DNA of 37,920 nucleotides from an uncultured Clostridia bacterium (GCA_944386285.1 CALXAM010000061.1:1-37920); one strand, 5' to 3'; numbered from the stretch's first letter, positions 1 to 6,281 are shown. Notes: generated from the sequence alone by a model not told the origin. Translations and numbers: made by a program.

Positions 1-1388
1 ATAACGAAGTCCGTATTGGGACGCTGTAGGTTGATACCACGGGTGTAGCCATTGAAGGTACAGCCGTCAACCGTTACCGTACCGTTAATGCCTGTTGTTG
101 ACTGGAGCATAAGTGCGTACTGGGTATTCTCATTCTCAGGGGCATTGAATGTGCAATCCTTAATAGTCAGGTTGATATTGTAATCGTGATACCCATACAC
201 CTTGCCATTGAAAGTACAATTCTCAAAAGTATACGGAGTTTCCTGTTCAGGCGTTGCCCAAGTACCCGGAATAGACTCAATGCCCTTAAAGGTGATCCCC
301 TTAAATGTGATCTTGATGTTGTCTACCGTGTCGCCCCACCAGTTGTACGGCAATGCGAAAGTTCCGTTCGTTCCGGTCAGATCCAGAGTTGCTTGGCTGT
401 TGCCGCCAACAACCTCGATCTCCTTGAGCGTCCTAGCACCGAAATAGGAGGCCTTTCTGCCAAAGGACAGCATATATGCATCCGTCAGCTTTTGCTCACC
501 GTAAATCGTCCAAGTGATTTTCCCATCCGGGAACAGCTCATCAAACTTTTCACACTTGTCTGTGTCAGAAGCCGAAAATGCCTCTTGCCCTAAACCAAAC
601 ACCGAGCTAACTATCGGCTGTACAGCCTTATAAGCCTCCTGCAAGGAAGCATATGCCTGCCCGTTGATAGTTGCAGAAGTAGCCAACTCTACATCAGCGC
701 CTGCATCATACTGATCGTCGCCGAAACCGTCTTCTTCAGCAGTCGCCTGTGTGGCAACAACCGTCACGTCAATGGTGATGTCTTTGCCTTGATACTCGTT
801 GCCAGCGTCTTCCTTCATATGTACCGCCAGCGCAAAGTAATCGGTCTCGTCTTTAGTGCCGTTTGCGATTTCATCCAGACAGCCATTGGGCGCAGCGGTG
901 GTTCTGCCGGCCTTAATGTCTCCGGTCTGTGCGCCTTTCATAGCTTTTAAATCTTCCCAGTCCGTCACACCGGCGAGGTCATCCGCCTGCGCGCCGTCCA
1001 GCACCGCATATTCCAGCGCACCTGCCAGCCCGTTGTCGGTAACATCCAGAAGAATGTTGTACTTGAGCGCAAGGCTGCCCTTGTTCTGCACGCCAAGGTA
1101 AACGATCTGGGTCTTGCCCGGCTCCCACAGGGTCTTGTTGCTGTTCTGGGCAATTTGGGCTTCGTTGAAGATGTCACCCTCGCCACCCGCAATGCTGGTA
1201 TAGGTGCCGTCTTCTTTCTTGTCCATCAACAGGTCAATCTCCAGGTTGCCTGCCTGAATCCGGTTGCCCGTATTCGTCACACTGTCCGTAAACCACGCAA
1301 AGGTGGTGCCGATGAGCATCGCACAGCACAGCGCTACGGACAGAACGCTGACGAGCAATGCTCTCTTGGTGTTTTTGCTGCTTGTCAT
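1..1388 (-). CDS. SipW-dependent secreted beta-helix surface protein (3' end outside window)
   Basis: The minus-strand frame from the ATG at 1388 stays open to the window edge, about 462 codons, so the C-terminus is missing. AAAGGAGG lies just upstream of the ATG. The N-terminus (residues 1-45) has basic residues, a hydrophobic stretch and then TTFAWFTDSVTNTGNRIQAG, the classic SipW-cognate signal peptide of TasA/camelysin-type proteins. Residues about 45-220 resemble the camelysin/TasA beta fold (NLEIDL, a TLWEPGKTQ stretch). The distal part has repeated CTFNG-like turns (FENCTFNG, IKDCTFNA, VDGCTFNG), which suggests a parallel beta-helix. It is the last gene seen of the surface operon, 62 bases after the sipW stop. 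An exported matrix or adhesin role is inference; the family of the beta-helix part is not identified. Confidence 0.85.
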   Translation of the reverse strand, partial: MTSSKNTKRALLVSVLSVALCCAMLIGTTFAWFTDSVTNTGNRIQAGNLEIDLLMDKKEDGTYTSIAGGEGDIFNEAQIAQNSNKTLWEPGKTQIVYLGVQNKGSLALKYNILLDVTDNGLAGALEYAVLDGAQADDLAGVTDWEDLKAMKGAQTGDIKAGRTTAAPNGCLDEIANGTKDETDYFALAVHMKEDAGNEYQGKDITIDVTVVATQATAEEDGFGDDQYDAGADVELATSATINGQAYASLQEAYKAVQPIVSSVFGLGQEAFSASDTDKCEKFDELFPDGKITWTIYGEQKLTDAYMLSFGRKASYFGARTLKEIEVVGGNSQATLDLTGTNGTFALPYNWWGDTVDNIKITFKGITFKGIESIPGTWATPEQETPYTFENCTFNGKVYGYHDYNINLTIKDCTFNAPENENTQYALMLQSTTGINGTVTVDGCTFNGYTRGINLQRPNTDFV

Positions 1389-1450
1389 TGTTGTTCGTCC
1401 TCCTTTTCAAATTTTTTGCAATGACAATATGTACTCATGCTTCCGCGTGC

Positions 1451-2185
1451 TTACACCGCAGGTGTGTCCGGCGGATCGCCGCCACTTTGCTTTTCATCAA
1501 GCTGCTTTTTGAGCTTTTGCAGTTCTGCCATAAGCTGCTGAGACTGCAATCGGTCGGCTTCCAGCCGCTCGCGCTCCGCCGCCAGCTCTGCCTTCTCCTG
1601 CTCCCGCTGGGCTTCCAGCTCGGCAAGCTGCTCCTGCTTGTAACGCCGGAACAACCGGATGCTGTTGAATCCCTGCACCAGAATCAGCAGCAGGAAGGGC
1701 AGGAAGATGCAGACGATATACCCCGGCGTGGTTTTGAGAAACTGAAAGAATTTTCCCACGCCCGGCAGTTTGGTCTGGTATTTTCCCAGCACAAAGTCGT
1801 AGGTCACGATGGTTTCGTCGTTTTCCCCCGTCGTCGTGCCGTAGGTGATGAAGCCGGGGTTGCCGTTTTCATCGGTTGTCCGCTCCCGGATTTTGTGGGT
1901 CACCACCTCGCCGTAATTATCCGGGTCGGTGGACTGGAAAGAGATGATGTCCCCGGCCTGCAAAGTGGACGGATCGACCTCCTTGGACAGCACTAGATCG
2001 CCCGCTGAAAAATCGGTCGCGCTCATGGAATCGGACAGCACAATGAAGGCTTTGTACCCGAACAGGCTCCGGTCGGCGCGGTCAAAGGTGTTGACCGAAA
2101 CTATGGTGAAAATCATCATGCAGACAGCCAGCGCCACCACCAGCCAGACAAATATGGTTTTTATAATATGTAAGACTTTTTTCAT
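1451..2185 (-). CDS. sipW: Signal peptidase I, SipW/ER type, with C-terminal coiled coil
   Basis: This is a membrane protease that removes the unusual signal peptides of TasA-like proteins. The 244-residue protein has an N-terminal membrane segment (about 10-32), then the catalytic Ser motif SDSMS (Ser53) and His in VVTHKI (His97). A Ser-His pair in place of the usual Ser-Lys marks the ER-type group that includes Bacillus SipW. A second membrane segment lies near 150-172. The tail (about 175-235) is a charged Glu/Arg/Gln-rich coiled coil, an extension beyond the basic peptidase fold. Its ATG is preceded by AAGGAGG. It lies between two proteins with SipW-type signal peptides, which are its obvious substrates. 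Confidence 0.93.
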   Translation of the reverse strand: MKKVLHIIKTIFVWLVVALAVCMMIFTIVSVNTFDRADRSLFGYKAFIVLSDSMSATDFSAGDLVLSKEVDPSTLQAGDIISFQSTDPDNYGEVVTHKIRERTTDENGNPGFITYGTTTGENDETIVTYDFVLGKYQTKLPGVGKFFQFLKTTPGYIVCIFLPFLLLILVQGFNSIRLFRRYKQEQLAELEAQREQEKAELAAERERLEADRLQSQQLMAELQKLKKQLDEKQSGGDPPDTPAV

Positions 2186-2194
2186 AGCCCCTCC

Positions 2195-2743
2195 TTAATC
2201 GAACAGCCGGTTGGGATTGTTTTTCGCCTGCACCGCGTCGGCTTTCAAATCAAAGGAGAGATACAGGGCTTGTCCGCCGTTCCCGGCTTCCTCCGGGTAG
2301 TGGAAGGAGATCGTCAGCTCCCGCCGCTCGTTCAGTTTGAGAATATCGTCCGCCGCGCCCACCTGTTCCTTTGTCAAACCGGCGATTTTGCCGTCAAAGA
2401 GAACCGTAGCGCCGTCCCGGATTTCCACCTCCAGCACGTCGGCCAGCCCGCCCTCGATGTTGTCAAAGTACAGCTTGTAATACACGTCCCAGGTGCCCTG
2501 ATTCTCGATGTAGAAGGGCTTTTCCACCGTCACGCCCGGCTCAAAGAGGTACTCGCCCCCGGTAATCACCGGCTTGCCGCCGTTGAGGTCGATTTCTATT
2601 GTCCCGGTCTGAAACAGATTGTTGTCTACCGCCACGGTGGAATACACCAGCGCGAAGGTGGTGATGCACAGGCAGACGGCTAACAAGATGATGGTTATCA
2701 CGCTGCCGGTCAGCTTCTTTGCCGTTTTGTTCTGCTCACGCAT
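2195..2743 (-). CDS. TasA/camelysin-like SipW-dependent exported protein
   Basis: This 182-residue protein has a SipW-type signal peptide: hydrophobic residues about 13-35, then TFALVYSTVAVDNNLFQTGTI, followed by EIDLNGGKP as in TasA/CalY-type matrix proteins. The body carries a paired-strand pattern with NQGTWDVYYKLYFDN, the conserved aromatic strand seen in this fold. AAAGGAGGAAGG precedes the ATG. The start overlaps the end of the upstream gene by 8 bases, and sipW follows 9 bases downstream, so the three are translationally linked. In TasA families such proteins polymerise into extracellular fibres; that role here is inferred from family and neighbours, not shown. Confidence 0.85.
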   Translation of the reverse strand: MREQNKTAKKLTGSVITIILLAVCLCITTFALVYSTVAVDNNLFQTGTIEIDLNGGKPVITGGEYLFEPGVTVEKPFYIENQGTWDVYYKLYFDNIEGGLADVLEVEIRDGATVLFDGKIAGLTKEQVGAADDILKLNERRELTISFHYPEEAGNGGQALYLSFDLKADAVQAKNNPNRLFD

Positions 2744-3611
2744 GCCGCCCTTCCTCCTTTCTGCGTTTCCAGAGGAATATCAACAGCAGCAGGGACGAGG
2801 CCGCCAGCACCGCCCACAAGACAAGATTCGTGGTGTCGCCGGTCTGCGGCGGCGGGGTCAGCTCACCCTCGTCTTTGACGTACCAGCTAAAATCCGCCAG
2901 CAGCTTTGCAGCCTGGTATTCGTTATCCACCGAGGTATCGAGAGATACGTCGATTTGATAATAGGCCACCGTTTCTTTCTGCGCATTAGCCGTCAGCAGC
3001 TCGGAAAATTCTTTCCCTTCAATCTCGGCAAACGGCGCGTCGCACAGCACCTTGCCGCTGTCCAGGTGGGTGACCCGGATATGCAGCACATCGCCGAGAT
3101 TTTTGGTCTGCCCGGTCACGTCCGCACGGAAAAACAGGGTGATGTTCGCGTCGTGATACGCCCTGACGCAGAAATATTGGGTCTCCACGTCGCCGGGGAG
3201 CATATTGCTCACTTCAAATTTCCGGTTAGCGTCCGGCCTGCCTGCATACAGCTCCAGCACCGGGGCAGAGGGCTTGTCCGCTGCGGGAGACGTGTCTCCG
3301 CTGTCGGCCGTGCTGCTATCCGCAGGAGAGGAATTTTCAGGGGCATCTGTTTGCCCCTCACTCGTATCTTCCATGTCCGGCCCGCTTTCAGCAGGCAACG
3401 TATTTTCTGTTGACGTACTGTCTGCGTCCGTCCGGTTGCTGTCGCCGATCAGATTGTCCGGCACGGTTGCCGTGATCTGTGCCGGGGCGAAATACTCTAA
3501 ATAGATATACCGCGCCGCAAGGCCGCCACCGCTGAGTATCAGCAGGACAGCCAGAATGATGATCGCGATTTTCAGCCGCTTGGCCTTCGACGGTTGTTCC
3601 TGCTGTTCCAT
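2736..3611 (-). CDS. Cell-wall-anchored surface protein with PPQTG sorting signal
   Basis: This is the first gene of the SipW operon, about 291 residues. I chose the ATG at 3611 because AAAGGAGG (3632-3625) lies ahead of it; a longer start at 3641 would put that ribosome site inside the gene. Residues about 12-38 form a signal anchor, residues 55-110 are a Ser/Thr/Asp/Glu-rich low-complexity stalk, and the middle is a beta-rich domain. The C-terminus reads PPPQTGDTTN, then a hydrophobic segment (LVLWAVLAASSLLLLIFLW) and a basic tail KRRKEE, the layout of sortase substrates, with PPQTG replacing LPXTG. It likely anchors or nucleates the TasA-like fibre. The exact sortase class is unknown. Confidence 0.82.
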   Translation of the reverse strand: MEQQEQPSKAKRLKIAIIILAVLLILSGGGLAARYIYLEYFAPAQITATVPDNLIGDSNRTDADSTSTENTLPAESGPDMEDTSEGQTDAPENSSPADSSTADSGDTSPAADKPSAPVLELYAGRPDANRKFEVSNMLPGDVETQYFCVRAYHDANITLFFRADVTGQTKNLGDVLHIRVTHLDSGKVLCDAPFAEIEGKEFSELLTANAQKETVAYYQIDVSLDTSVDNEYQAAKLLADFSWYVKDEGELTPPPQTGDTTNLVLWAVLAASSLLLLIFLWKRRKEEGRHA

Positions 3612-3657
3612 AGCGCAGACACAACCTCCTTTCGGCTGCATTTTTAACGTCCTCTGG

Positions 3658-3679
3658 CGACATAAGGTTGATTATGTCG
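3658..3679 (+). repeat. Left inverted repeat of putative invertible promoter (IRL)
   Basis: This 22-bp site has 8-bp palindromic arms (CGACATAA and TTATGTCG) around a 6-bp asymmetric core GGTTGA. Its exact reverse complement occurs at 3899-3920. Short arms about a 6-bp core are the layout of tyrosine-recombinase crossover sites. It sits between the segment's promoter and the ribosome site of the surface operon. Confidence 0.85.
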
Positions 3680-3715
3680 TCAGCGAACATAATGATAACA
3701 ATTTATCTATGCTTT

Positions 3716-3744
3716 ATTTTACCATCTCCGTTCCCGGTTTACAA
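3716..3744 (-). promoter_or_regulatory. Sigma-A promoter inside the invertible segment, facing the surface operon
   Basis: On the minus strand, -35 TTGTAA (3744-3739), a 17-base spacer and -10 TAAAAT (3721-3716) are preceded by TGG, an extended -10. Transcription would start near 3709, cross the left repeat and reach the AAAGGAGG at 3632. In the orientation shown the operon is therefore ON. Confidence 0.7.
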
Positions 3745-3784
3745 TACATATCGTTAAAAAGTTTGAAAAGTGCGTGAAAAATTA

Positions 3785-3823
3785 AGCCGGGGCTATCCAG
3801 ATGATTTCTCCGGCTGTATTTTT
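3785..3823. terminator. Terminator-like stem within the invertible segment
   Basis: AGCCGG (3785-3790) pairs with CCGGCT (3810-3815) across an 18-19 base loop. T-rich runs lie on both sides (GTATTTTTG on the plus strand, TTAATTTTTC on the minus strand). It lies upstream of the operon promoter, where it could block read-through from the recombinase gene. The stem is short, so this is tentative. Confidence 0.4.
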
Positions 3824-3898
3824 GTGTCTGTTGAGGACTGCGGCGAAGAAAAGCCGGAGCGGTTGGCGAAGATTACTGTTCCATTCCTAGAGATACAG

Positions 3899-3920
3899 CG
3901 ACATAATCAACCTTATGTCG
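3899..3920 (-). repeat. Right inverted repeat of putative invertible promoter (IRR)
   Basis: This is the exact 22-bp reverse complement of the repeat at 3658-3679 (arms CGACATAA and TTATGTCG, core TCAACC on the plus strand). The TAA inside one arm is also the stop codon of the recombinase remnant (3915-3913), so inversion would leave that gene end unchanged. Confidence 0.85.
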
Positions 3921-4294
3921 TCAGCAGCTTTTTTTCTACCCGTTCCAGGCAAAGCCTGTGCTTGTCCCCCGTTTCCAGAGTATAAATCCGGGTGGTGTTG
4001 ATGCTGCTGTGCCCCAGCAGGTCGGCCAGCCGCACGATGTCCTTTTCCACACTGTAAAACGTCCGGGCGAACAGGTGCCGCAGGTTGTGCGGAAACACTT
4101 TGTTTGACGCTACCCCCGCCCGCCTGCACAGCGCCTTCATGTCCCGCCAGATGTTCCGGCGGTTCAGCGGCTTGCCGTTCCGTGTCACAAAAACGGCCCC
4201 GGCTGTGATGTCGGTTTTTTTCAATTGTCGCCGCGCTTTTTTCTTCTGCAATCAGATGATTCTCAAATCGTTGTATTGCCATTGTATCGTTCAT
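3913..4294 (-). pseudogene. Tyrosine recombinase/integrase, internally deleted and frameshifted
   Basis: The gene starts at the ATG at 4294 behind GTGGAGG. The first frame encodes an integrase N-terminal start (IQRFENHLIAEEKSAATIEK), then loses homology near an A-run around 4222-4228. A second frame continues with the catalytic C-terminus: FVTRNGKPLNRRNIW, HNLRH (the H-x-x-R box), LLGHSSINTT and the YTLET tyrosine. A family member is normally about 280-300 residues, so roughly 120-130 residues with the first catalytic arginine are absent. The remnant therefore cannot be an active recombinase. It abuts the right repeat, as switch recombinases often do. An assembly error is possible but would need to remove several hundred bases. 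Confidence 0.82.
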
Positions 4295-4428
4295 ACCCGT
4301 AACCTCCACATAATGTATAGTCGTATGGCTTCCGCATTTCATTGTACTATAACCCCTTGAGGGTCAAGAAATGCGGAGAGGGGCGCTGCGGGTAAAGATA
4401 AAAAAGAATCAATTTTTCACCTTTCAGT

Positions 4429-4468
4429 CTTGCTTTTCCACCCGCGGTGTGTAAGCTGTGACACACAA
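4429..4468 (+). promoter_or_regulatory. Repeated upstream element, copy 1
   Basis: It starts CTTGCTTTTCCACCC and continues through TAAGCTGTGAC, and is shared with 5566-5605 and 6207-6246. TTGCTT (4430-4435), a 16-base spacer and TAAGCT (4452-4457) could be a -35/-10 pair. It precedes the gene at 4508. The function is unproved. Confidence 0.6.
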
Positions 4469-4507
4469 GGCACGAGCCCAAGCACAGAAATGAAAGGTGG
4501 AAGCAAA

Positions 4508-5080
4508 ATGAAAACAGGAAAAATCACAGCGAAGCTCCGGGACGCGGTTCCGGTCTGTCTCATGGTAAACGGCGAGGAGGTCATGCGGTATAAGAACATT
4601 GAGCTGCCGGACGAAATCAAGAATGTGGAAATGCTCGACTTCCAATTCAACAGGCACATGGATGGTAAAATCACCTTTGAAATCCAGTATGAGGAATCCG
4701 TACTGCCGGAAACCTTCCCGGAGGCCCGCACCAGAGTGAGCCGGGCAGCAAAGCCCGCCGCCCCGACCCCGCAGAGCAACGAACCGGCGGAAATGGGCAA
4801 GGCCGAAGCCTTCACGGAGAAACCAGCCGAGGCCCCGGAGGAGGGGCCGGAAACCCCCGCTACCATGACGCTGGCCTTCGGCGTGACGGGAATCCCCCGC
4901 AAGGAGCTGGTGATAGCGGTCAGCGAATACACCGGCGCAGAGCCGCAGTACAAAGCCGCCCCCAGCTTTTCCTATGAAATCGGCGCGTACACGGTAGACA
5001 GGGACGGCACCCTGACCGGCCCGAACAATCTGGCGCTGGCCGAAGCCCTGCAAAGGCAGGGCTTCACCGCCGCCGAATAA
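4508..5080 (+). CDS. Hypothetical conjugative-element-type protein
   Basis: This 190-residue protein starts at ATG 4508, placed behind AAAGGTGG; an upstream ATG at 4430 lies in the conserved promoter-like element and was rejected. Residues 1-75 form a compact domain (GKITAKLRDAVPVCLMVNGEEVMRYKN, then FQFNRHMDGKITFEIQY). Residues about 76-120 are a Pro/Ala/Glu-rich linker, and residues 125-190 form a second small domain. I recall similar short proteins from conjugative elements of Clostridia but cannot assign a function. It is the first of several single-gene cassettes, with its own terminator after it. Confidence 0.75.
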   Translation: MKTGKITAKLRDAVPVCLMVNGEEVMRYKNIELPDEIKNVEMLDFQFNRHMDGKITFEIQYEESVLPETFPEARTRVSRAAKPAAPTPQSNEPAEMGKAEAFTEKPAEAPEEGPETPATMTLAFGVTGIPRKELVIAVSEYTGAEPQYKAAPSFSYEIGAYTVDRDGTLTGPNNLALAEALQRQGFTAAE

Positions 5081-5093
5081 TCCACGCGATACG

Positions 5094-5122
5094 GCCTCCG
5101 CTTCAGCGGGGGCTATTTTTTT
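5094..5122 (+). terminator. Rho-independent terminator after the 4508 gene
   Basis: Stem GCCTCCGC/GCGGGGGC with TTCA loop (5102-5105) is followed by TATTTTTTT. It ends the first cassette. Confidence 0.8.
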
Positions 5123-5130
5123 ACAAAAAG

Positions 5131-5168
5131 GCTTGCTTTTCACAACGGCTCGGCTAATCTGACATCAT
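5131..5168 (+). promoter_or_regulatory. Diverged copy of the repeated upstream element
   Basis: GCTTGCTTTTC is retained exactly, followed by a degraded version of the rest (GGCTAATCTGACATCAT against GTAAGCTGTGACTCACA). It lies ahead of the broken small gene at 5223, as expected for that cassette's own copy. Confidence 0.4.
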
Positions 5169-5222
5169 CCGGGGAAACCGGTACAATATTAACGGCCACA
5201 GGCCGGGAAAGAAGGTATACTC

Positions 5223-5485
5223 ATGCACATGGAAAATTTGCTCTCGATCTTGGAAAAGGCCCTTTAGAAGAAGGTGTCAGCGCAGAGATCATCGCTGCCA
5301 ATCTTTACAAACTGATTGAGCCGACCTTGAAGAAAGGAATTACAACGGAGCAAGAAGAATTGGATTTCTGCAATATGGTGGATGTTGCTCTGGACGAGAA
5401 TGGACTAACCAACGACGCGGCCCGCATCGAGGCTCTCAATCACATTTACAAAGCGACTGGCTTTCCATATTTTTTTAAAGGATAA
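5223..5485 (+). pseudogene. Small accessory protein gene, frameshifted
   Basis: An ATG at 5223 behind AAGAAGG encodes MHMENLLSILEKAL and then hits TAG. In the -1 frame the text continues without a stop as EEGVSAEIIAANLYKLIEPT through to IYKATGFPYFFKG, ending at 5485. The two halves read as one helical protein of about 86 residues. Loss of one T from the run at 5264-5266 explains the break. No good start codon exists in the second frame. It may be a true mutation or a sequencing error; no slippery heptamer in the correct frame supports programmed frameshifting. Function unknown. Confidence 0.6.
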
Positions 5486-5494
5486 GGCCAGCCC

Positions 5495-5520
5495 AAAAGC
5501 CCCGCTTCGGCGGAGCTTTT
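5495..5520 (+). terminator. Terminator with TTCG loop after the small broken gene
   Basis: AAAAGCCCCGC, loop TTCG (5506-5509), then GCGGAGCTTTT and TGCTG. It closes the second cassette. Confidence 0.7.
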
Positions 5521-5540
5521 GCTGTCTTCGAGCAAAGAAA

Positions 5541-5619
5541 AAAGATATGTTTTCCAGCATTTTGAGCTTGCTTTTCCACCCGTGTTGTGTAAGCTGTGAC
5601 TCACATCAAACATATCTTT
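5541..5619 (+). repeat. 12-bp inverted repeat enclosing element copy 2
   Basis: AAAGATATGTTT (5541-5552) and AAACATATCTTT (5608-5619) are perfect reverse complements. They enclose the repeated element and end just before the AAGGGGG ribosome site of the 5635 gene. The third cassette has the same first arm (6182-6193) and a near-matching second arm (6254-6266, one extra base). Confidence 0.6.
5566..5605 (+). promoter_or_regulatory. Repeated upstream element, copy 2
   Basis: It runs from GCTTGCTTTTCCACC to TAAGCTGTGACTCACA. TTGCTT (5568-5573), 16 bases and TAAGCT (5590-5595) could be promoter boxes. The 11-bp palindrome TGTGACTCACA follows at once and would suit an operator. Confidence 0.6.
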
Positions 5620-5634
5620 AAGGGGGCCGCTGCT

Positions 5635-6132
5635 ATGGCGAATTATCAGATTGAGATAGAGAGAAACGGCGTAACGCCCGCGCAATTCCTCCGGTATATC
5701 CGGCAGCAGTGCGAGAAAAAAGGACTCGACTTCGGCATTGACCGAGAAACCTTTGAGAAGCCTTTATCTGAGGGAAGTTACAGCTATACCGTAATCAACG
5801 GGGAAAAGCAATGCCATTCTGAGGAATACAGAACGGTCACGCATACGCGCCGCAAGGTGGCAAGCTATCAAATCCAAGGGGGCTTCACCCGCCACTACTA
5901 TACCGACGAGCTGGAAGAATATCAGGAAACAGAGCTATACCATAATGACTGGACAACCGACGGAGCCGACGCTCCTTGCAAGGCGGAAATCTGCAAGACC
6001 TTCGCCTACAACTGCCAGACCTATATTCTCAATTTTGACGGCTCCATGTATAACGAGATTTGCGGATTTACCTTTGACGACGAAAAAATCGGCCACGGCT
6101 ATTATTACCAAGCAAACCGCGATGCGCAATAA
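5635..6132 (+). CDS. Hypothetical conjugative-element-type protein
   Basis: This protein has 165 residues. I place the start at ATG 5635 behind AAGGGGG rather than at 5596, which lies in the conserved upstream element. It is soluble, with no signal peptide or membrane segment. It is rich in Tyr and charged residues, with a Cys pair (ICKTFAYNCQTYILNFDG) and a C-terminus FTFDDEKIGHGYYYQANRD. I do not recognise the family. It stands alone between a TTCG terminator and the next cassette, which suggests an independently carried accessory gene. Confidence 0.75.
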   Translation: MANYQIEIERNGVTPAQFLRYIRQQCEKKGLDFGIDRETFEKPLSEGSYSYTVINGEKQCHSEEYRTVTHTRRKVASYQIQGGFTRHYYTDELEEYQETELYHNDWTTDGADAPCKAEICKTFAYNCQTYILNFDGSMYNEICGFTFDDEKIGHGYYYQANRDAQ

Positions 6133-6138
6133 TGATTC

Positions 6139-6164
6139 GCCCCGCTTCGGCGGGGGCCTTTTCC
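6139..6164 (+). terminator. Terminator with TTCG loop after the 5635 gene
   Basis: Stem GCCCCGC/GCGGGGGC around TTCG (6146-6149), then CTTTTCC. It is the same design as the terminator at 5495-5520. Confidence 0.7.
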
Positions 6165-6206
6165 GTCCTCCGAGAGAAATAAAAGATATGTTTGGACGCT
6201 TTGCCA

Positions 6207-6246
6207 GCTTGCTTTTTTGCCGGTGGTGCGTAAGCTGTGACTCACA
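6207..6246 (+). promoter_or_regulatory. Repeated upstream element, copy 3
   Basis: It runs from GCTTGCTTTTTTGCC to TAAGCTGTGACTCACA, with TTGCTT (6209-6214), 16 bases and TAAGCT (6231-6236), then the same TGTGACTCACA palindrome as copy 2. It precedes the SprT-like gene at 6282. Confidence 0.6.
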
Positions 6247-6281
6247 GAAAGCAAAACATAATCTTTAAGGAGGACGCCATC

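Larger units (their letters stand above)
3680..3898. other. Putative invertible DNA segment (phase-variation switch)
   Basis: These 219 bp lie between two perfect 22-bp inverted repeats. They hold no credible gene. They contain one good promoter directed at the surface operon and a terminator-like stem upstream of it. A tyrosine-recombinase remnant ends inside the far repeat. Together this matches invertible promoters of gut bacteria, where recombination between the repeats flips the promoter. Inversion has not been observed here; it is inferred from layout. Confidence 0.75.

Noticed and set aside
1358..1996. Open frame of 212 codons on the plus strand
   Set aside because: It is antisense to the clear sipW gene, has no family resemblance and no ribosome site.
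2619..3413. Open frame of 264 codons on the plus strand
   Set aside because: It lies antisense to the anchored surface protein; its length comes from the high G+C content of this region.
3658..3920. The repeats at 3658 and 3899 as simple terminators
   Set aside because: Neither copy has a T-run, the arms are AT-rich and short, and the two copies match exactly over 22 bp including the loop, which termination does not require.
4320..4360. MerR-type promoter ahead of the recombinase remnant (TTGACC, ACCCTCAAGGGGT, TACAAT)
   Set aside because: The 15-base spacing between TTGACC and TACAAT fits neither a normal nor a MerR-type (19-20 base) promoter well enough to list.
4424..5143. Minus-strand frame of 239 codons over the 4508 gene
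   Set aside because: It runs through the plus-strand terminator and promoter-like element, has no ribosome site, and its protein looks like random low-complexity sequence.
5260..5270. Programmed -1 frameshift in the small cassette gene
   Set aside because: The C-CCT-TTA string is not in the correct frame for tandem slippage and there is no stimulatory structure; a lost T is simpler.
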